A stretch of 64,000 nucleotides of DNA, taken from Fluviicola sp. Its GTDB lineage: Bacteria; Bacteroidota; Bacteroidia; Flavobacteriales_D; Crocinitomicaceae. A model generated the notes under the pieces. It saw only the letters and a program-made list of their open reading frames with translations, ran no database searches and was not told the DNA's origin. Shown here piece by piece: positions 52,094 to 61,307 of the stretch. Location: positions 1-64,000 of the forward strand of contig NVXU02000016.1 of NCBI GenBank assembly GCA_002734065.2, in the 5' to 3' direction. The translations under genes and the position numbers were made by a program. How positions within the stretch are numbered: position 1 is the stretch's first letter; each line of letters begins with the position of its first letter.

Positions 52094-52507
52094 ATGAAAT
52101 TAAAACTATTTTTTATAGTTCTGCTGATCTCACTTTTTTCTTGCGAAAAAAACAAAGTGGAGGACTTTCTATCTAGATCTTGGATAATAAAATCAATCAA
52201 TTATAATAATCAAGAGCAAAAATATGGAGGAAGTTTATTTTTAGTTAATATGATTAGTTTTGAAGCTGACCATACCTGTATTTTGCCTAGTATAATAGGG
52301 AATGTGAATTTTAACGACGACTATGGCGAATGGGAGCTATATCAAAAAAATAATAAATACTATTTGAGATTGTTTAATTGCGTTGAGTCCTTTTATAATG
52401 ATATTTTTGAATTGCAAATAATTAATGATTCAACCGTGAAAGAGTTAATAATAGTTTCCGCCAAAAAGAAATTGAAAATTAGGTGTTTAGGGATTGATAT
52501 GATTTAG
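52094..52507 (+). CDS. small lipoprotein of unknown function
   Basis: The 137-residue protein has a lipobox (LLISLFSC, Cys about 17) and a beta-rich body with WIIKSINYNNQEQKY near the start, and GEWELYQKNNKYYLRLF in the middle. The pattern recalls lipocalin-like or META-like lipoproteins of Bacteroidota, but no family is clear. It has its own promoter in the repeated leader. It is AT-rich (about 30% G+C by eye), unlike the flanking core genes. Confidence 0.7.
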   Translation: MKLKLFFIVLLISLFSCEKNKVEDFLSRSWIIKSINYNNQEQKYGGSLFLVNMISFEADHTCILPSIIGNVNFNDDYGEWELYQKNNKYYLRLFNCVESFYNDIFELQIINDSTVKELIIVSAKKKLKIRCLGIDMI

Positions 52508-52571
52508 GCTAGTTTACCCCCCAAGATGCCATGCGAACCTTTCGCCTTGCCTTAAATTTCCAAACACACCC

Positions 52572-52732
52572 CGACAAGCAAACGAAGAATGAAAAATTAA
52601 TAGGTCAGGCACGAAAGTTCTCATCAACTTGCATGAACATTTTAATCTCCGCATATTTTGCGGTGAATAAGGTTATTGTCTGAATTGGTAGTGTTTTTTT
52701 TTGTATATTTGGGTTGGAATCAAGAACACGCG
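52572..52732 (+). repeat. 160-bp direct repeat with promoter, copy 2
   Basis: This copy keeps the hairpin (52649-52663) and the -7 box TATATTTG (52704-52711) of copy 1. After its end at about 52732 the sequence turns into the truncated toxin frame, so the repeat is joined directly to foreign-looking coding sequence. Confidence 0.85.
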
Positions 52733-52980
52733 GAAAATATCTAAAAAAAAGTTATAATAGTGATTTAGATTTTGGAATTTTCCACAAAGGTAAGTCTGTC
52801 ACTAAAAATGGCCATCATAGTTTAATAGAGATAATGCAAGATGGGAAGATATACGTTTATGACAACCTAAATCCTTCAGGAATGTTGAAAACTGATTATA
52901 TACAAACTCTTGAGATTAGTGTTGGGACCAAACTGTATTCTAAGGAAGCAGCTTATGATTTATTTAAAAAATCAGAATGA
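52714..52980 (+). pseudogene. C-terminal fragment of a polymorphic toxin (papain-fold-like)
   Basis: The frame starts at a TTG inside the repeated leader and reads into sequence from about residue 8 on. The end, KNGHHSLIEIMQDGKIYVYD followed by NLNPSGM, resembles the C-terminal half of papain-like polymorphic toxins (the conserved His then DN-x-x-P-x-G). The Cys-bearing N-terminal half of such domains is missing, so it is probably inactive. The next gene overlaps it by four bases (ATGA), as an immunity gene would. Family is inferred from the motif and context, not from a search. Confidence 0.5.
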
Positions 52981-53309
52981 TAAAAACGACAACAATAACA
53001 CCTTTTTACAATCTATTAGATGAGCTTATTAGTAGACCTGAAATGTTTCTTGGCTCAAGAAATTTAAATTTGATTCGAACCTTTATAAATGGTTACAAGA
53101 TAGCATTAACAACTTATAATCATAAGGATTTTGATTTAGAGCATTTTAATTCATTCGATATGTACGTTCAAAATAATTTAAATAATAGAACTACAATTGG
53201 GTGGCCAGAATTAATTGAAAGTCAGTGCGATTCTGAAGATGAAGCATTCAATTTATTTATTTGTTTGTTATCGAAATACAGAGCCTCTGCCCCTGCGCAT
53301 TCCAAATGA
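52977..53309 (+). CDS. likely immunity protein for the adjacent toxin fragment
   Basis: The 110-residue protein has FYNLLDELISRPEMFLGSRN (about 10-29) then RTFINGYKIAL, a pattern (LL-x-x-I-x-x-RPEM-x-x-G ... FI-x-GY) found in small immunity proteins of polymorphic toxin loci. It is acidic and has no signal peptide, so it acts in the cytoplasm. It overlaps the toxin fragment by four bases. The last residues (RASAPAHSK) look like run-out sequence, so the 3' end may be disrupted. The immunity role is inference. Confidence 0.55.
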   Translation: MIKTTTITPFYNLLDELISRPEMFLGSRNLNLIRTFINGYKIALTTYNHKDFDLEHFNSFDMYVQNNLNNRTTIGWPELIESQCDSEDEAFNLFICLLSKYRASAPAHSK

Positions 53310-53377
53310 TTCCGCAACATGAAGAAGGCACTTCTGAAAAGCCAAACGTTAGAGCCAGCCTGTCCCAAAGATGGTTG

Positions 53378-53608
53378 TTAATTCAGTAAAGCGACTTCTT
53401 TTAACAGATTAGAGAGTAAAAGGGAAGCTTGGAGATTGCCAAGATTGGAAGCTGTTTGGAGATGTTGTAAAGCTTCTTTTTTACTATTGAGATGGAAATA
53501 CTGTAAAACTCCAAGATAGTAAAAAGCAGAATCGTTATTGGGTTCTGTTTCTAAAACAGACAGAAAAAGTTTTTGAGCTTGGGTAAAGTCTTTTCTTACA
53601 TCCTCCCC
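53378..53608 (-). pseudogene. C-terminal remnant of a TPR/Sel1-like protein
   Basis: In this frame 76 codons read without a stop from a TAG at 53609-53611 to a TAA at 53378-53380, with no ATG. The peptide has TPR-like helices: FTQAQKLFLSVLETEPNN, SAFYYLGVLQYFHLN and KKEALQHLQTASNLGN. The 5' part of the gene is missing: the TAG and everything beyond it is a CCTCCCCCTAGCCCC repeat unit. So a TPR gene was cut by insertion of the repeat, or a fragment was left after a deletion. Confidence 0.65.
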
Positions 53609-53742
53609 CTAGCCCCCTCCAAAGGGGGAAGCGTTCGATTATTTCAAATCCTAATATACTAATTGATTTTTTGACTTCTTAGTCCATTTTAAAAAATAGT
53701 CCTCGGTGTTACTCCCCCCTTTGGAGGGGGCTAGGGGGAGGA
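53601..53742. repeat. inverted 28-bp GC-rich repeat pair
   Basis: The arms 53601-53628 and 53715-53742 are perfect 28-bp inverted copies (TCCTCCCCCTAGCCCC... and its complement), separated by an 86-base AT-rich loop. The unit contains CCCCCTAGCCCCCTCC, which I know as a dispersed Bacteroidota spacer repeat. The loop has no gene. The rest of the spacer to sucC (53743-53871) shows no other feature apart from an AT-rich leader. Confidence 0.85.
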
Positions 53743-53871
53743 CTAACTATATCAACCTGTGAAATCTTATAATCTCCATGCACTGCCTATTTTCAACTTC
53801 CTCCAAAATTTCATCAAACTCATCGCGAAAAATTAAAAATTACTCTTAATTTTACGCAAAACTTCGAACAA

Positions 53872-55083
53872 ATGAACTTACACGAATATCAAGGGAAATC
53901 AATTTTAAAAAGCTTTGGCGTTTCTATCCAAGAAGGAAGAGTCGTTGACAAAGTAGAGGATGCACTTGCAGCCGGTAAAGAATTAACAGCAGAAACAGGT
54001 ACTGAATGGTACGTGGTTAAAGCTCAAATTCATGCAGGCGGTCGTGGTAAAGGAACGGTTGAAGAAACTGGTTCTCACGGAGTTGTTTTGGCAAAAGGAA
54101 TCGATAAGTTAGAAGAAACCGTCAATGGTATTTTGGGAGGTCACTTAACAACTGCACAAACAAACGGCGTTGGAAAATTGGTCAACAAAGTGTTAATCGC
54201 ACAAGATGTTTATTATCCTGGAGCTTCTGAACCGTCAGAATTCTACATGTCAGTTTTACTCGACAGAGAAAAAGGAAGAAACACCATCATCTACTCTACC
54301 GAGGGCGGAATGGATATTGAATCAGTGGCAGAAAACACGCCGCATTTGATTTACAAAGAAGAAATTAACCCAAAAGTGGGTTTGCAAGGCTTTCAAGCGA
54401 GAAAAATTGCGTTTAATCTTGGCTTATCAGGACAAGCGATGAAGCAAATGACAAAGTTTGTCTTTGCCTTATACGCAGCTTACGAAGGTTGCGATGCTTC
54501 CATGTTTGAAATCAATCCTGTGCTTAAAACATCGGACGATAAAATCATTGCGGTTGATGCAAAAGTAACTTTAGACGGAAACGCACTATACAGACATCCA
54601 GAATACGCAGCAATGAGAGACAAGTCTGAAGAAGACCCAACAGAGGTTGAAGCAGATGAGGTTGGATTAAACTTCGTAAAGTTAGACGGAAACGTTGGCT
54701 GCATGGTCAACGGAGCAGGTTTGGCAATGGCAACCATGGATATTATTAAGTTATCTGGTGGAAATCCAGCTAACTTTTTAGATGTTGGAGGTACTGCAGA
54801 TGCAGAAAGAGTAGAAAAGGCATTCAACATCATTCTTAAAGATAAGAATGTAAAAGCAATCTTAATCAACATCTTTGGTGGCATCGTTCGTTGCGATCGT
54901 GTAGCACAAGGAGTTGTTGATGCTTACAAGAAATTTGGCACATTCCCAGTTCCGTTAATTGTTCGTTTACAAGGAACCAATGCAAAAGAAGCAAGAGATT
55001 TAATCGAAGCTTCTGGATTGGATGTGATTTCTGTAACCTTGTTGCAAGAAGCAGCTGATAAAGTGAAAGAAGTATTGGCTTAG
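53872..55083 (+). CDS. sucC: succinate--CoA ligase subunit beta
   Basis: SucC with SucD interconverts succinyl-CoA and succinate in the TCA cycle, with phosphorylation of ADP or GDP. The 403-residue protein starts [20 protein letters not shown], has the ATP-grasp core (about 1-235, with [13 protein letters not shown] and [20 protein letters not shown]) and the CoA-ligase domain (about 245-403, with [14 protein letters not shown] and [15 protein letters not shown]). No sucD follows in this window; in Bacteroidota the two are often apart. A strong terminator follows. Confidence 0.96.
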   Translation: MNLHEYQGKSILKSFGVSIQEGRVVDKVEDALAAGKELTAETGTEWYVVKAQIHAGGRGKGTVEETGSHGVVLAKGIDKLEETVNGILGGHLTTAQTNGVGKLVNKVLIAQDVYYPGASEPSEFYMSVLLDREKGRNTIIYSTEGGMDIESVAENTPHLIYKEEINPKVGLQGFQARKIAFNLGLSGQAMKQMTKFVFALYAAYEGCDASMFEINPVLKTSDDKIIAVDAKVTLDGNALYRHPEYAAMRDKSEEDPTEVEADEVGLNFVKLDGNVGCMVNGAGLAMATMDIIKLSGGNPANFLDVGGTADAERVEKAFNIILKDKNVKAILINIFGGIVRCDRVAQGVVDAYKKFGTFPVPLIVRLQGTNAKEARDLIEASGLDVISVTLLQEAADKVKEVLA

Positions 55084-55103
55084 TTGCTGATTTACTATAT
55101 TTG

Positions 55104-55138
55104 AAAGCCTTTCTTCGTTTGGAGAAAGGCTTTTTTTT
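55104..55138 (+). terminator. terminator of the sucC gene
   Basis: AAAGCCTTTCT and AGAAAGGCTTT (55104-55114 and 55123-55133) form a perfect 11-bp stem with an 8-base loop, followed by a T-run. It lies 20 bases after the stop. Confidence 0.85.
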
Positions 55139-55440
55139 ATTTTATCGTCAACGATACATGATAAAAGTTTAGTTTTAATTTCTATCCACTTTTTTTTGCC
55201 AAAGCAGAAAAAAAAGTTCGCAAAAAAACTGCATTGCGCTGAGATTTCTCCATTCACTCTATCTTCCTCAATATTAAGTTAATGCGTTTGAGCTCCTTTG
55301 TCGCTAACCTTTTAACTAAAAATATTGATTTCGATTTCATTCTTTCCAAAATCAAGGCGCGAATCCCGCTTCGAAAAAACAAGCTACTTTCAAATAAAAG
55401 TCTTTTAACTCAGGAAGCTTATCAATTTCAACTAAAACGA
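55139..55440. other. intergenic stretch, no gene recognised
   Basis: The region contains short runs (CACTTTTTTTTGCC, GAAAAAAAAGTTCGC) and a GCGCGAATCCCGCTTCG-like patch, but no promoter or structured RNA I can support. A frame of 70 codons (55282-55494) crosses the acn terminator and is not credible. It lies between two convergent genes, so it is plain spacer. Confidence 0.5.
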
Positions 55441-55471
55441 AAAAATCCCTCAAGCAATGCTCAAGGGATTT
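55441..55471 (-). terminator. terminator of the acn gene
   Basis: AAATCCCT and AGGGATTT (55443-55470) form the outer stem of a hairpin whose inner part is TGAGC-ATT-GCTTG on the minus strand. A T-run follows on that strand (55439-55445). It lies 20 bases after the acn stop. Confidence 0.7.
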
Positions 55472-55490
55472 CAATTTCTAAAGAATACAA

Positions 55491-57755
55491 CTAAGCATTC
55501 TGAGTTCTAATTAAATTCAATGCCGAACCTGCTCTGTACCAATCAATTTGTTGGTCGTTATAGGTATGATTCAACTTGATTTCTTCTTTTGAACCGTCTG
55601 CGTGAACAATTTCTAAAGTCAATTGCTTTTTAGGAGCAAAATCTTTCAAATCGATGAAGTTAAAGGTGTCATCTTCTCTTATTTTATCGTAATCTGATTC
55701 AACATCAAAGGTTAAACCGAGCATTCCTTGCTTTTTTAAATTCGTTTCGTGAATTCTTGCGAAAGACTTAACAATCACTGCTTTTACTCCCAAGAAACGA
55801 GGTTCCATCGCTGCATGTTCTCTTGAAGAACCTTCTCCGTAATTGTGGTCTCCAACAACAATCGTAGGAACGCCTGCCGCTTTGTATGCGCGACCCGTTG
55901 CAGGAACTTCTCCGACTTCTCCCGTCAATTGATTCACAACAGCATTGGTTGCTTTTCCGAATGCGTTAACCGCACCAATCAAACAGTTGTTAGAAATGTT
56001 ATCCAAATGACCCCTGTATCTCAACCAAGGTCCTGCCATCGAAATATGATCCGTTGTACATTTTCCAAACGCTTTGATTAACAGTTTTGCACCGTTGATG
56101 TTTTCTCCATCCCATTCTGCAAAGGGAGTCAACAGTTGCAACCTCTCAGAGTCAGGATTCACAACAATCTCAATTCCACTTCCGTCTTCTGAAGGAGCTT
56201 GAAATCCATTATTCTCAACGTCAAAACCGTTGATTGGCAATTCATAACCTGTTGGTTCATCCAACCTTACCTCTTCCCCATTCTTATTGGTCAAAGTATC
56301 TGTCATTGGGTTAAAATCTAATTTCCCAGACAATGCGATTGCTGCCACCATTTCTGGCGATGCAACAAATGCGTTGGTATTTGGATTTCCATCGGCTCTT
56401 TTCTTAAAATTTCTATTGAAAGAATGAACGATAGAATTTTTTTCTTCTTTTTCTGCACCCGGTCTCGCCCATTGCCCGATACAAGGTCCACAAGCATTGG
56501 TGAAAATTGTTGCTCCCAATTTCTCGAAAGTATCAATGAATCCATCTCTTGCCGCTGTAAATCGAACTTGTTCAGAACCAGGGTTGATTCCCAAGCTTGC
56601 TTTTGCCTCCACTCCTTTCTCCAAAGCATCCTCTACAATAGAAGCTGCTCTTGATAAATCTTCGTACGAAGAATTGGTGCAAGAACCAATCAATGCCCAT
56701 TCAATATCCGTTGGCCAATCATTTTTAGCTGCTGCTGCTTTCATTTCTGAAACTGGCGTAGCTAAATCTGGTGTAAAAGGTCCGTTTAAGTGAGGTGTCA
56801 ATGTGTCCAAGTTGATTTCAATCACTTGATCGAAATATTGTTCTGGATTTGCATACACTTCTGCATCACCCGTTAAGTGTTCTGCAACTGCATCTGCTGC
56901 GTCCACAACATCTTGACGGCCTGTAGATGCCAAATATCTTCTCATAGAATCATCGTAACCAAATGTTGAAGTTGTTGCGCCAACTTCTGCACCCATGTTA
57001 CAAATAGTTCCTTTACCAGTACAAGAAATGTTCACGGCACCGTCTCCAAAATACTCTACAATTGCACCTGTTCCGCCTTTTACAGTGAGAATTCCTGCGA
57101 CTTTCAGAATAATGTCTTTTGGAGCTGTCCAGCCGTTTAATTTACCCGTTAATTTAACACCTATTAATTTTGGCATTTTCAATTCCCAAGCCATTCCAGC
57201 CATAACATCAACTGCATCTGCACCACCGACACCGATTGCAACCATTCCTAAACCACCAGCATTTACAGTGTGAGAATCTGTTCCAATCATCATTCCTCCA
57301 GGAAATGCATAATTCTCCAAAACAACTTGATGAATGATACCTGCACCCGGTTTCCAAAATCCAATTCCGTATTTATCACAAACAGAACTTAAGAAGTTAA
57401 ATACTTCGTTGTTCTTATTGATGCCTTCTTGTAAATCGACGCTTGCACCCAATTTCGCTTGAATTAAGTGATCAGCATGTGCCGTTGAAGGAACTGCTAC
57501 TCTCTTTTTTCCCGCTTGCATGAATTGCAGAAGTGCCATTTGTGCAGTTGCATCTTGCATGGCTACTCTATCGGGAGCAAAATCAACATACGCATTTCCT
57601 CTTTCGTAGGCAGTTGTTGCTGCACCATCCCAAAGGTGTGTGTATAAGATTTTCTCTGCTAAAGTTAATGGTTTTCCAACCACTTTACGCGCCGCTGCAA
57701 CTCTTTCAGGGTATTTAGCGTACACTTCTTTTATCATTTCTATGTCAAAAGCCAT
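55491..57755 (-). CDS. acn: aconitate hydratase
   Basis: Aconitase interconverts citrate and isocitrate in the TCA cycle. The 754-residue [4Fe-4S] enzyme has [19 protein letters not shown] (about 153-171), [15 protein letters not shown] with the first cluster Cys (about 354), and [20 protein letters not shown] with the other two (about 421 and 424). The C-terminal swivel domain has [19 protein letters not shown] (about 632-650). It is the Bacteroidota mitochondrial-like single-chain type. A leader of about 100 bases precedes it; the promoter is not clear. Confidence 0.95.
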   Translation of the reverse strand: MAFDIEMIKEVYAKYPERVAAARKVVGKPLTLAEKILYTHLWDGAATTAYERGNAYVDFAPDRVAMQDATAQMALLQFMQAGKKRVAVPSTAHADHLIQAKLGASVDLQEGINKNNEVFNFLSSVCDKYGIGFWKPGAGIIHQVVLENYAFPGGMMIGTDSHTVNAGGLGMVAIGVGGADAVDVMAGMAWELKMPKLIGVKLTGKLNGWTAPKDIILKVAGILTVKGGTGAIVEYFGDGAVNISCTGKGTICNMGAEVGATTSTFGYDDSMRRYLASTGRQDVVDAADAVAEHLTGDAEVYANPEQYFDQVIEINLDTLTPHLNGPFTPDLATPVSEMKAAAAKNDWPTDIEWALIGSCTNSSYEDLSRAASIVEDALEKGVEAKASLGINPGSEQVRFTAARDGFIDTFEKLGATIFTNACGPCIGQWARPGAEKEEKNSIVHSFNRNFKKRADGNPNTNAFVASPEMVAAIALSGKLDFNPMTDTLTNKNGEEVRLDEPTGYELPINGFDVENNGFQAPSEDGSGIEIVVNPDSERLQLLTPFAEWDGENINGAKLLIKAFGKCTTDHISMAGPWLRYRGHLDNISNNCLIGAVNAFGKATNAVVNQLTGEVGEVPATGRAYKAAGVPTIVVGDHNYGEGSSREHAAMEPRFLGVKAVIVKSFARIHETNLKKQGMLGLTFDVESDYDKIREDDTFNFIDLKDFAPKKQLTLEIVHADGSKEEIKLNHTYNDQQIDWYRAGSALNLIRTQNA

Positions 57756-57867
57756 GTATTTATGTGTTTTAAATGTGTTTCTAATTTGTCGGGCGAATGT
57801 AATAAGATTTTAATAAATTTAAAAGAAATACGGGAGGCAATTTTAGAAAAAAGCTAACTTTATCGCC

Positions 57868-58365
57868 ATGAAGAAAATTGGACTTCTATCGGATACTCAT
57901 GGGCACATTGACCCTAAAATATACACCTATTTCAAGGATGTTGACGAAATTTGGCATGCTGGAGACATTGGTTCAGTGGAAGTTACTGATGAACTAAAGA
58001 AATTCAAGCCCATCAAAGCCGTTTATGGCAACATTGACGGAGCTGAATTACGTGCTGAATTCAAAGAATTTGAAGAGTTTGAGTGTGAGAATGTAAAGGT
58101 GATGATCACACACATCGCTGGTAAACCAGGCAAATATTATCAAAAAGCACACGAAAGATTAAAGAAAAATTCTCCCGATTTATTTATTTGTGGTCATTCT
58201 CACATCTGTTTGGTGAAAAAAGATACTCATTTTGACATGCTCTGGATGAACCCTGGCGCTTGCGGTTTTAAAGGGTTTCATAAGGTGAAAACATTGCTGC
58301 GTTTTTCCATTACGGAAGATAAAATTCATGATTTAGAGGTGATAGAATTGGGAAAACGAATTTAG
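57868..58365 (+). CDS. YfcE/MJ0936-type metallophosphoesterase
   Basis: The 165-residue calcineurin-like phosphodiesterase has LLSDTHGHIDP (about 5-15), WHAGDIGSVEV (about 30-40), VYGNIDGAELR (about 53-63), MITHIAGKPGKYY and CGHSHICLVKK (about 111-121), which hold the two metal ions. It should cleave phosphodiester or pyrophosphate bonds; the substrate is unknown. A TAACTTTA box ends six bases before the ATG, so the message may be leaderless. porQ follows. Confidence 0.93.
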   Translation: MKKIGLLSDTHGHIDPKIYTYFKDVDEIWHAGDIGSVEVTDELKKFKPIKAVYGNIDGAELRAEFKEFEEFECENVKVMITHIAGKPGKYYQKAHERLKKNSPDLFICGHSHICLVKKDTHFDMLWMNPGACGFKGFHKVKTLLRFSITEDKIHDLEVIELGKRI

Positions 58366-58405
58366 CATATAATTTTTTAAAAAACTTTGCGTTTAAGTGA
58401 TTATA

Positions 58406-59440
58406 ATGAAAACAATACTTCTCATATTTTTTGCATCCATCAGTCTTTTACTTCGTTCTCAAACTGGAGGGACAACTGGTTTTCAACTTCTTGATTTATC
58501 CTTTAATGCACGTTCGATGGCTTTAGCTGGTGATTTTATTTCTGTGATGGACAATGACATTAACATGGGAGTGAGTAATCCTTCGTTATTGAATCCAGAA
58601 ATGGATAAAGTCATTAGCTTTAATTCAGCCTTTCAAGCTGGGGGAATCAATTACGGGATGCTTTCTTATGGTAAGACCACAAAAAACATTGGGACACTCG
58701 CAGGATATATCAAGTATGTCAATTATGGGAGAATGCAAAGAACAAACATTGCAGGAATCAATGAAGGTACGTTTAGACCGATAGAATTAATCGTTGGTGG
58801 CGCAATAGGAAAGCAAATCAATGAACGTCTTTCGCTTGGAGCAAATCTCAACTTTCTTTATTCTCAGTTGGAAACATACAACGCATTTGGCGCTTCTGTT
58901 GATTTCGCAGGAACGTATTATAATAAGGACAAAGAATTTCTAGTGACTTTACTTGCAAAAAACGTAGGTTATCAGTTTAAAAGTTATGTTGATGGCAACA
59001 GAGCATTACTGCCAACAGAAATTCAGATGGCTGTTTCTTATAAGTTAAAACACGCACCTTTTAGGTTTTCTTTATTAGCGCATCACCTAAACAAGTGGGA
59101 CATTACTTATGATGATCCAAATTTGCAACCTACTATTGACCCCCTAACAGGAGATACTATTCCTGTAAAACGAGCAGGCTTTTTTGAGAAGTTGGCGAAT
59201 CATTTCACGTATCAATTGGAAGTTATTGTTACGAAGAACATCGATTTAAGAATTGGTTTTGATTATTACAGAAGAAAGGAATTGGCTCTTGAGCAACGCT
59301 CAGGTCTTGCGGGCTTCTCTTTTGGTGCTGGATTTCACTTCTCAAAATTCAGTTTAGACTATGGATTTGTCATCTATTCTCGTGCTGGGTTTAATAATGT
59401 TATCACTTTATCAACAAATTTATCCAAATGGAAAAAATGA
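58406..59440 (+). CDS. porQ: type IX secretion system protein PorQ
   Basis: PorQ is an outer membrane protein needed for export of T9SS cargo, where it works with PorU, PorV and PorZ. The 344-residue protein has a signal peptide (about 1-19, ending LLLRSQ) and a long beta-barrel, starting GGTTGFQLLDLSFNARSMAL, with GVSNPSLLNPEMDKVISFN and KLANHFTYQLEVIVTKNIDL as landmarks. The start at ATG 58406 is used instead of a GTG at 58397. It lies upstream of cmk, as in many Bacteroidota. Confidence 0.92.
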   Translation: MKTILLIFFASISLLLRSQTGGTTGFQLLDLSFNARSMALAGDFISVMDNDINMGVSNPSLLNPEMDKVISFNSAFQAGGINYGMLSYGKTTKNIGTLAGYIKYVNYGRMQRTNIAGINEGTFRPIELIVGGAIGKQINERLSLGANLNFLYSQLETYNAFGASVDFAGTYYNKDKEFLVTLLAKNVGYQFKSYVDGNRALLPTEIQMAVSYKLKHAPFRFSLLAHHLNKWDITYDDPNLQPTIDPLTGDTIPVKRAGFFEKLANHFTYQLEVIVTKNIDLRIGFDYYRRKELALEQRSGLAGFSFGAGFHFSKFSLDYGFVIYSRAGFNNVITLSTNLSKWKK

Positions 59441-59565
59441 CCTTTCCCTTTACGTTAAAGGGATTGAGGCTAGTTGAATGTTATTAACTATCAAATGTGA
59501 ATACTTTTTTTGAAACCTTTCCAAAAAAGATGAGTATATTTACCTAAACCAAAAATTAAATTTTT

Positions 59566-60507
59566 ATGAAAAAGTCAATTTTAGCAGTAGCAGTAGTACT
59601 AGGAAGTACTTCTTTATTCGCTCAAGATTTAACGTCAAAGAAAGGTGAGTCTTTTTTGCCAGAGGCAGAAGATTGGGCTATTAGCATTGATGCTACACCA
59701 TTTTTAAATTATTTCGGTAATTTCATCGGAGGAAACGGTCTTAACACTGCTCCAACATGGAATTTCCTAACAGCAAATCAAACAATTACTGGGAAGTATT
59801 TTGTTGATGCTAACACAGCGTATCGCGCATCTGTTAGACTTGGATTTGGTGGAAACGGAGAAAAAGTAATGGTCACTGACCGTTCTGTTAATCCTCTTCC
59901 TTCTACTTGGCCTACGAACGCTGCAGAAGTAGAGAACACAGCGAAATACGGTATGACAAATATCGGAATCGGTGTTGGAATAGAAAAGAGAAGAGGTTTT
60001 GGACGTCTTCAAGGTTTCTACGGTGCTGAATTAGGATTCAACATTAACTCAATGAAAAACAAATACACTTATGGTAATGCTTTAACAGCATCTACTTCTG
60101 CTATTGATGTTAACGTTGCTCCTGCTGATGACTTCACTGGAGGTAATGGTGGAACATCTTTAACTGCTGGTACTGATGGTCAAGGTAACCCTACGACAGG
60201 TCGTATCACTGAATGGAAAAGTGGTTTAGGATTTGGAATCGGTGTTAGAGGATTTATCGGTGCTGAGTACTTCGTATTGCCAAGATTGGCTGTAGGTGGT
60301 GAGTTTGGATGGGGATTAGTTTTCTCTAGCCAAGGAGCTTCTACTACAACTTACGAAGTTGAAGGTTTAGCTAACGGTGCAACTGTTGAGCAAATTACTG
60401 AAAGAACAATGGAAGGAAATAAGTCTTCTAGTTTTGGAGTTGATACTGACAATGTGAACAGTGTTTTCGGACCAGCTGGTAGCTTAAGAATTACTTTCCA
60501 CTTCTAA
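59566..60507 (+). CDS. outer membrane beta-barrel protein
   Basis: The 313-residue protein has a signal peptide (about 1-19, ending STSLFAQ) and a barrel of about ten or more strands with Gly- and aromatic-rich alternation: LNYFGNFIGGN, ASVRLGFGGNG, MTNIGIGVGIEKRRGFGRLQ and a terminal strand AGSLRITFHF. Its codons look biased towards a few favoured ones (many GGA/GGT and ACT), which suggests high expression. A TATATTTA box precedes it and a strong terminator follows. The function is unknown; it may be a porin. Confidence 0.82.
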   Translation: MKKSILAVAVVLGSTSLFAQDLTSKKGESFLPEAEDWAISIDATPFLNYFGNFIGGNGLNTAPTWNFLTANQTITGKYFVDANTAYRASVRLGFGGNGEKVMVTDRSVNPLPSTWPTNAAEVENTAKYGMTNIGIGVGIEKRRGFGRLQGFYGAELGFNINSMKNKYTYGNALTASTSAIDVNVAPADDFTGGNGGTSLTAGTDGQGNPTTGRITEWKSGLGFGIGVRGFIGAEYFVLPRLAVGGEFGWGLVFSSQGASTTTYEVEGLANGATVEQITERTMEGNKSSSFGVDTDNVNSVFGPAGSLRITFHF

Positions 60508-60528
60508 GGAGTAGAAAAATAAATTTTA

Positions 60529-60563
60529 AAAGGTGCTACATTTATTTGTAGCACCTTTTTTTG
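60529..60563 (+). terminator. terminator of the outer membrane protein gene
   Basis: AAAGGTGCTACA and its complement TGTAGCACCTTT pair perfectly around a short AT loop (60529-60557), followed by a T-run. It lies 21 bases after the stop. Confidence 0.85.
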
Positions 60564-60578
60564 TTCAAATAAATCCAT

Positions 60579-60586
60579 TATCTTTG
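60579..60586 (+). promoter_or_regulatory. -7 box TATCTTTG for cmk
   Basis: TATCTTTG matches TAnnTTTG and ends four bases before the cmk ATG at 60591, so the cmk message is probably leaderless. Confidence 0.65.
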
Positions 60587-60590
60587 ATTA

Positions 60591-61307
60591 ATGAGTTCGG
60601 ATAAGAAAATAACAATAGCTATTGATGGTTATTCTTCCTGTGGGAAGAGTACTCTCGCAAAAGAACTCGCAAAAGAATTGAATTATCTATTTGTAGATTC
60701 TGGAGCAATGTATAGGGCTGTAACGCTTTTTGCATTGCGCAACAACTACATTTCAAATAACGACTTAGATTCTAGTGGATTAATTTCACAACTCTCTAAA
60801 ATCAACCTACATTTTGAGTTAAATACGGACACCAACACTCCAGAATTAATTCTCAATGGACAAAATGTTGCAGAAGAAATTAGAACCCCGGTTGTGTCAT
60901 CTTACGTTTCCAAAGTGGCAGAATTAAGAGAAGTGCGCGAGAAGTTAGTCTTAGAACAAAGAATAATGGGAGAAAAAGGCGGTGTAATAATGGATGGTCG
61001 AGACATAGGTTCAGTTGTATTTCCAAATGCTGAACTCAAGTTTTTTATTACTGCAGAAGTTGCAACACGTACGCAAAGAAGATATGATGAATTGGTGAAA
61101 AGAGGGTTCGAAACGACACTAGAAGCGGTTCAAAAAAATCTAATCCAACGCGACTACATTGATAGTCATAGAGAAGAAAGTCCACTTATAAAAACCAATG
61201 ATGCCATAGAAATTGACAATACCAATTTGTCAAGAAGTGAGCAATTATCTCTTGCTCTTTCTTTTGTTAAAAAAAAAGTAATTGAACAAAATTACACGCT
61301 AACTTAA
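60591..61307 (+). CDS. cmk: cytidylate kinase
   Basis: Cmk phosphorylates CMP and dCMP with ATP. The 238-residue P-loop kinase has IAIDGYSSCGKSTLAKELAK (about 8-27), YLFVDSGAMYRAVT (about 32-45), GVIMDGRDIGSVVFPNAELK (about 131-150) and a lid segment RTQRRYDEL (about 163). It has normal length. The ATG is only a few bases after the -7 box. Its stop overlaps the convergent small gene by four bases. Confidence 0.95.
   Translation: MSSDKKITIAIDGYSSCGKSTLAKELAKELNYLFVDSGAMYRAVTLFALRNNYISNNDLDSSGLISQLSKINLHFELNTDTNTPELILNGQNVAEEIRTPVVSSYVSKVAELREVREKLVLEQRIMGEKGGVIMDGRDIGSVVFPNAELKFFITAEVATRTQRRYDELVKRGFETTLEAVQKNLIQRDYIDSHREESPLIKTNDAIEIDNTNLSRSEQLSLALSFVKKKVIEQNYTLT

Noticed and set aside
53315-53371. 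Possible attC-like core (AACGTTAGAGCC) after the immunity gene
   Set aside because: I found no matching inverted arm or second core nearby, so the short match is not enough.
55282-55494. A 70-codon open frame after sucC
   Set aside because: It runs through the acn terminator hairpin and has no promoter, ribosome-binding context or family-like sequence, and overlaps the end of acn.
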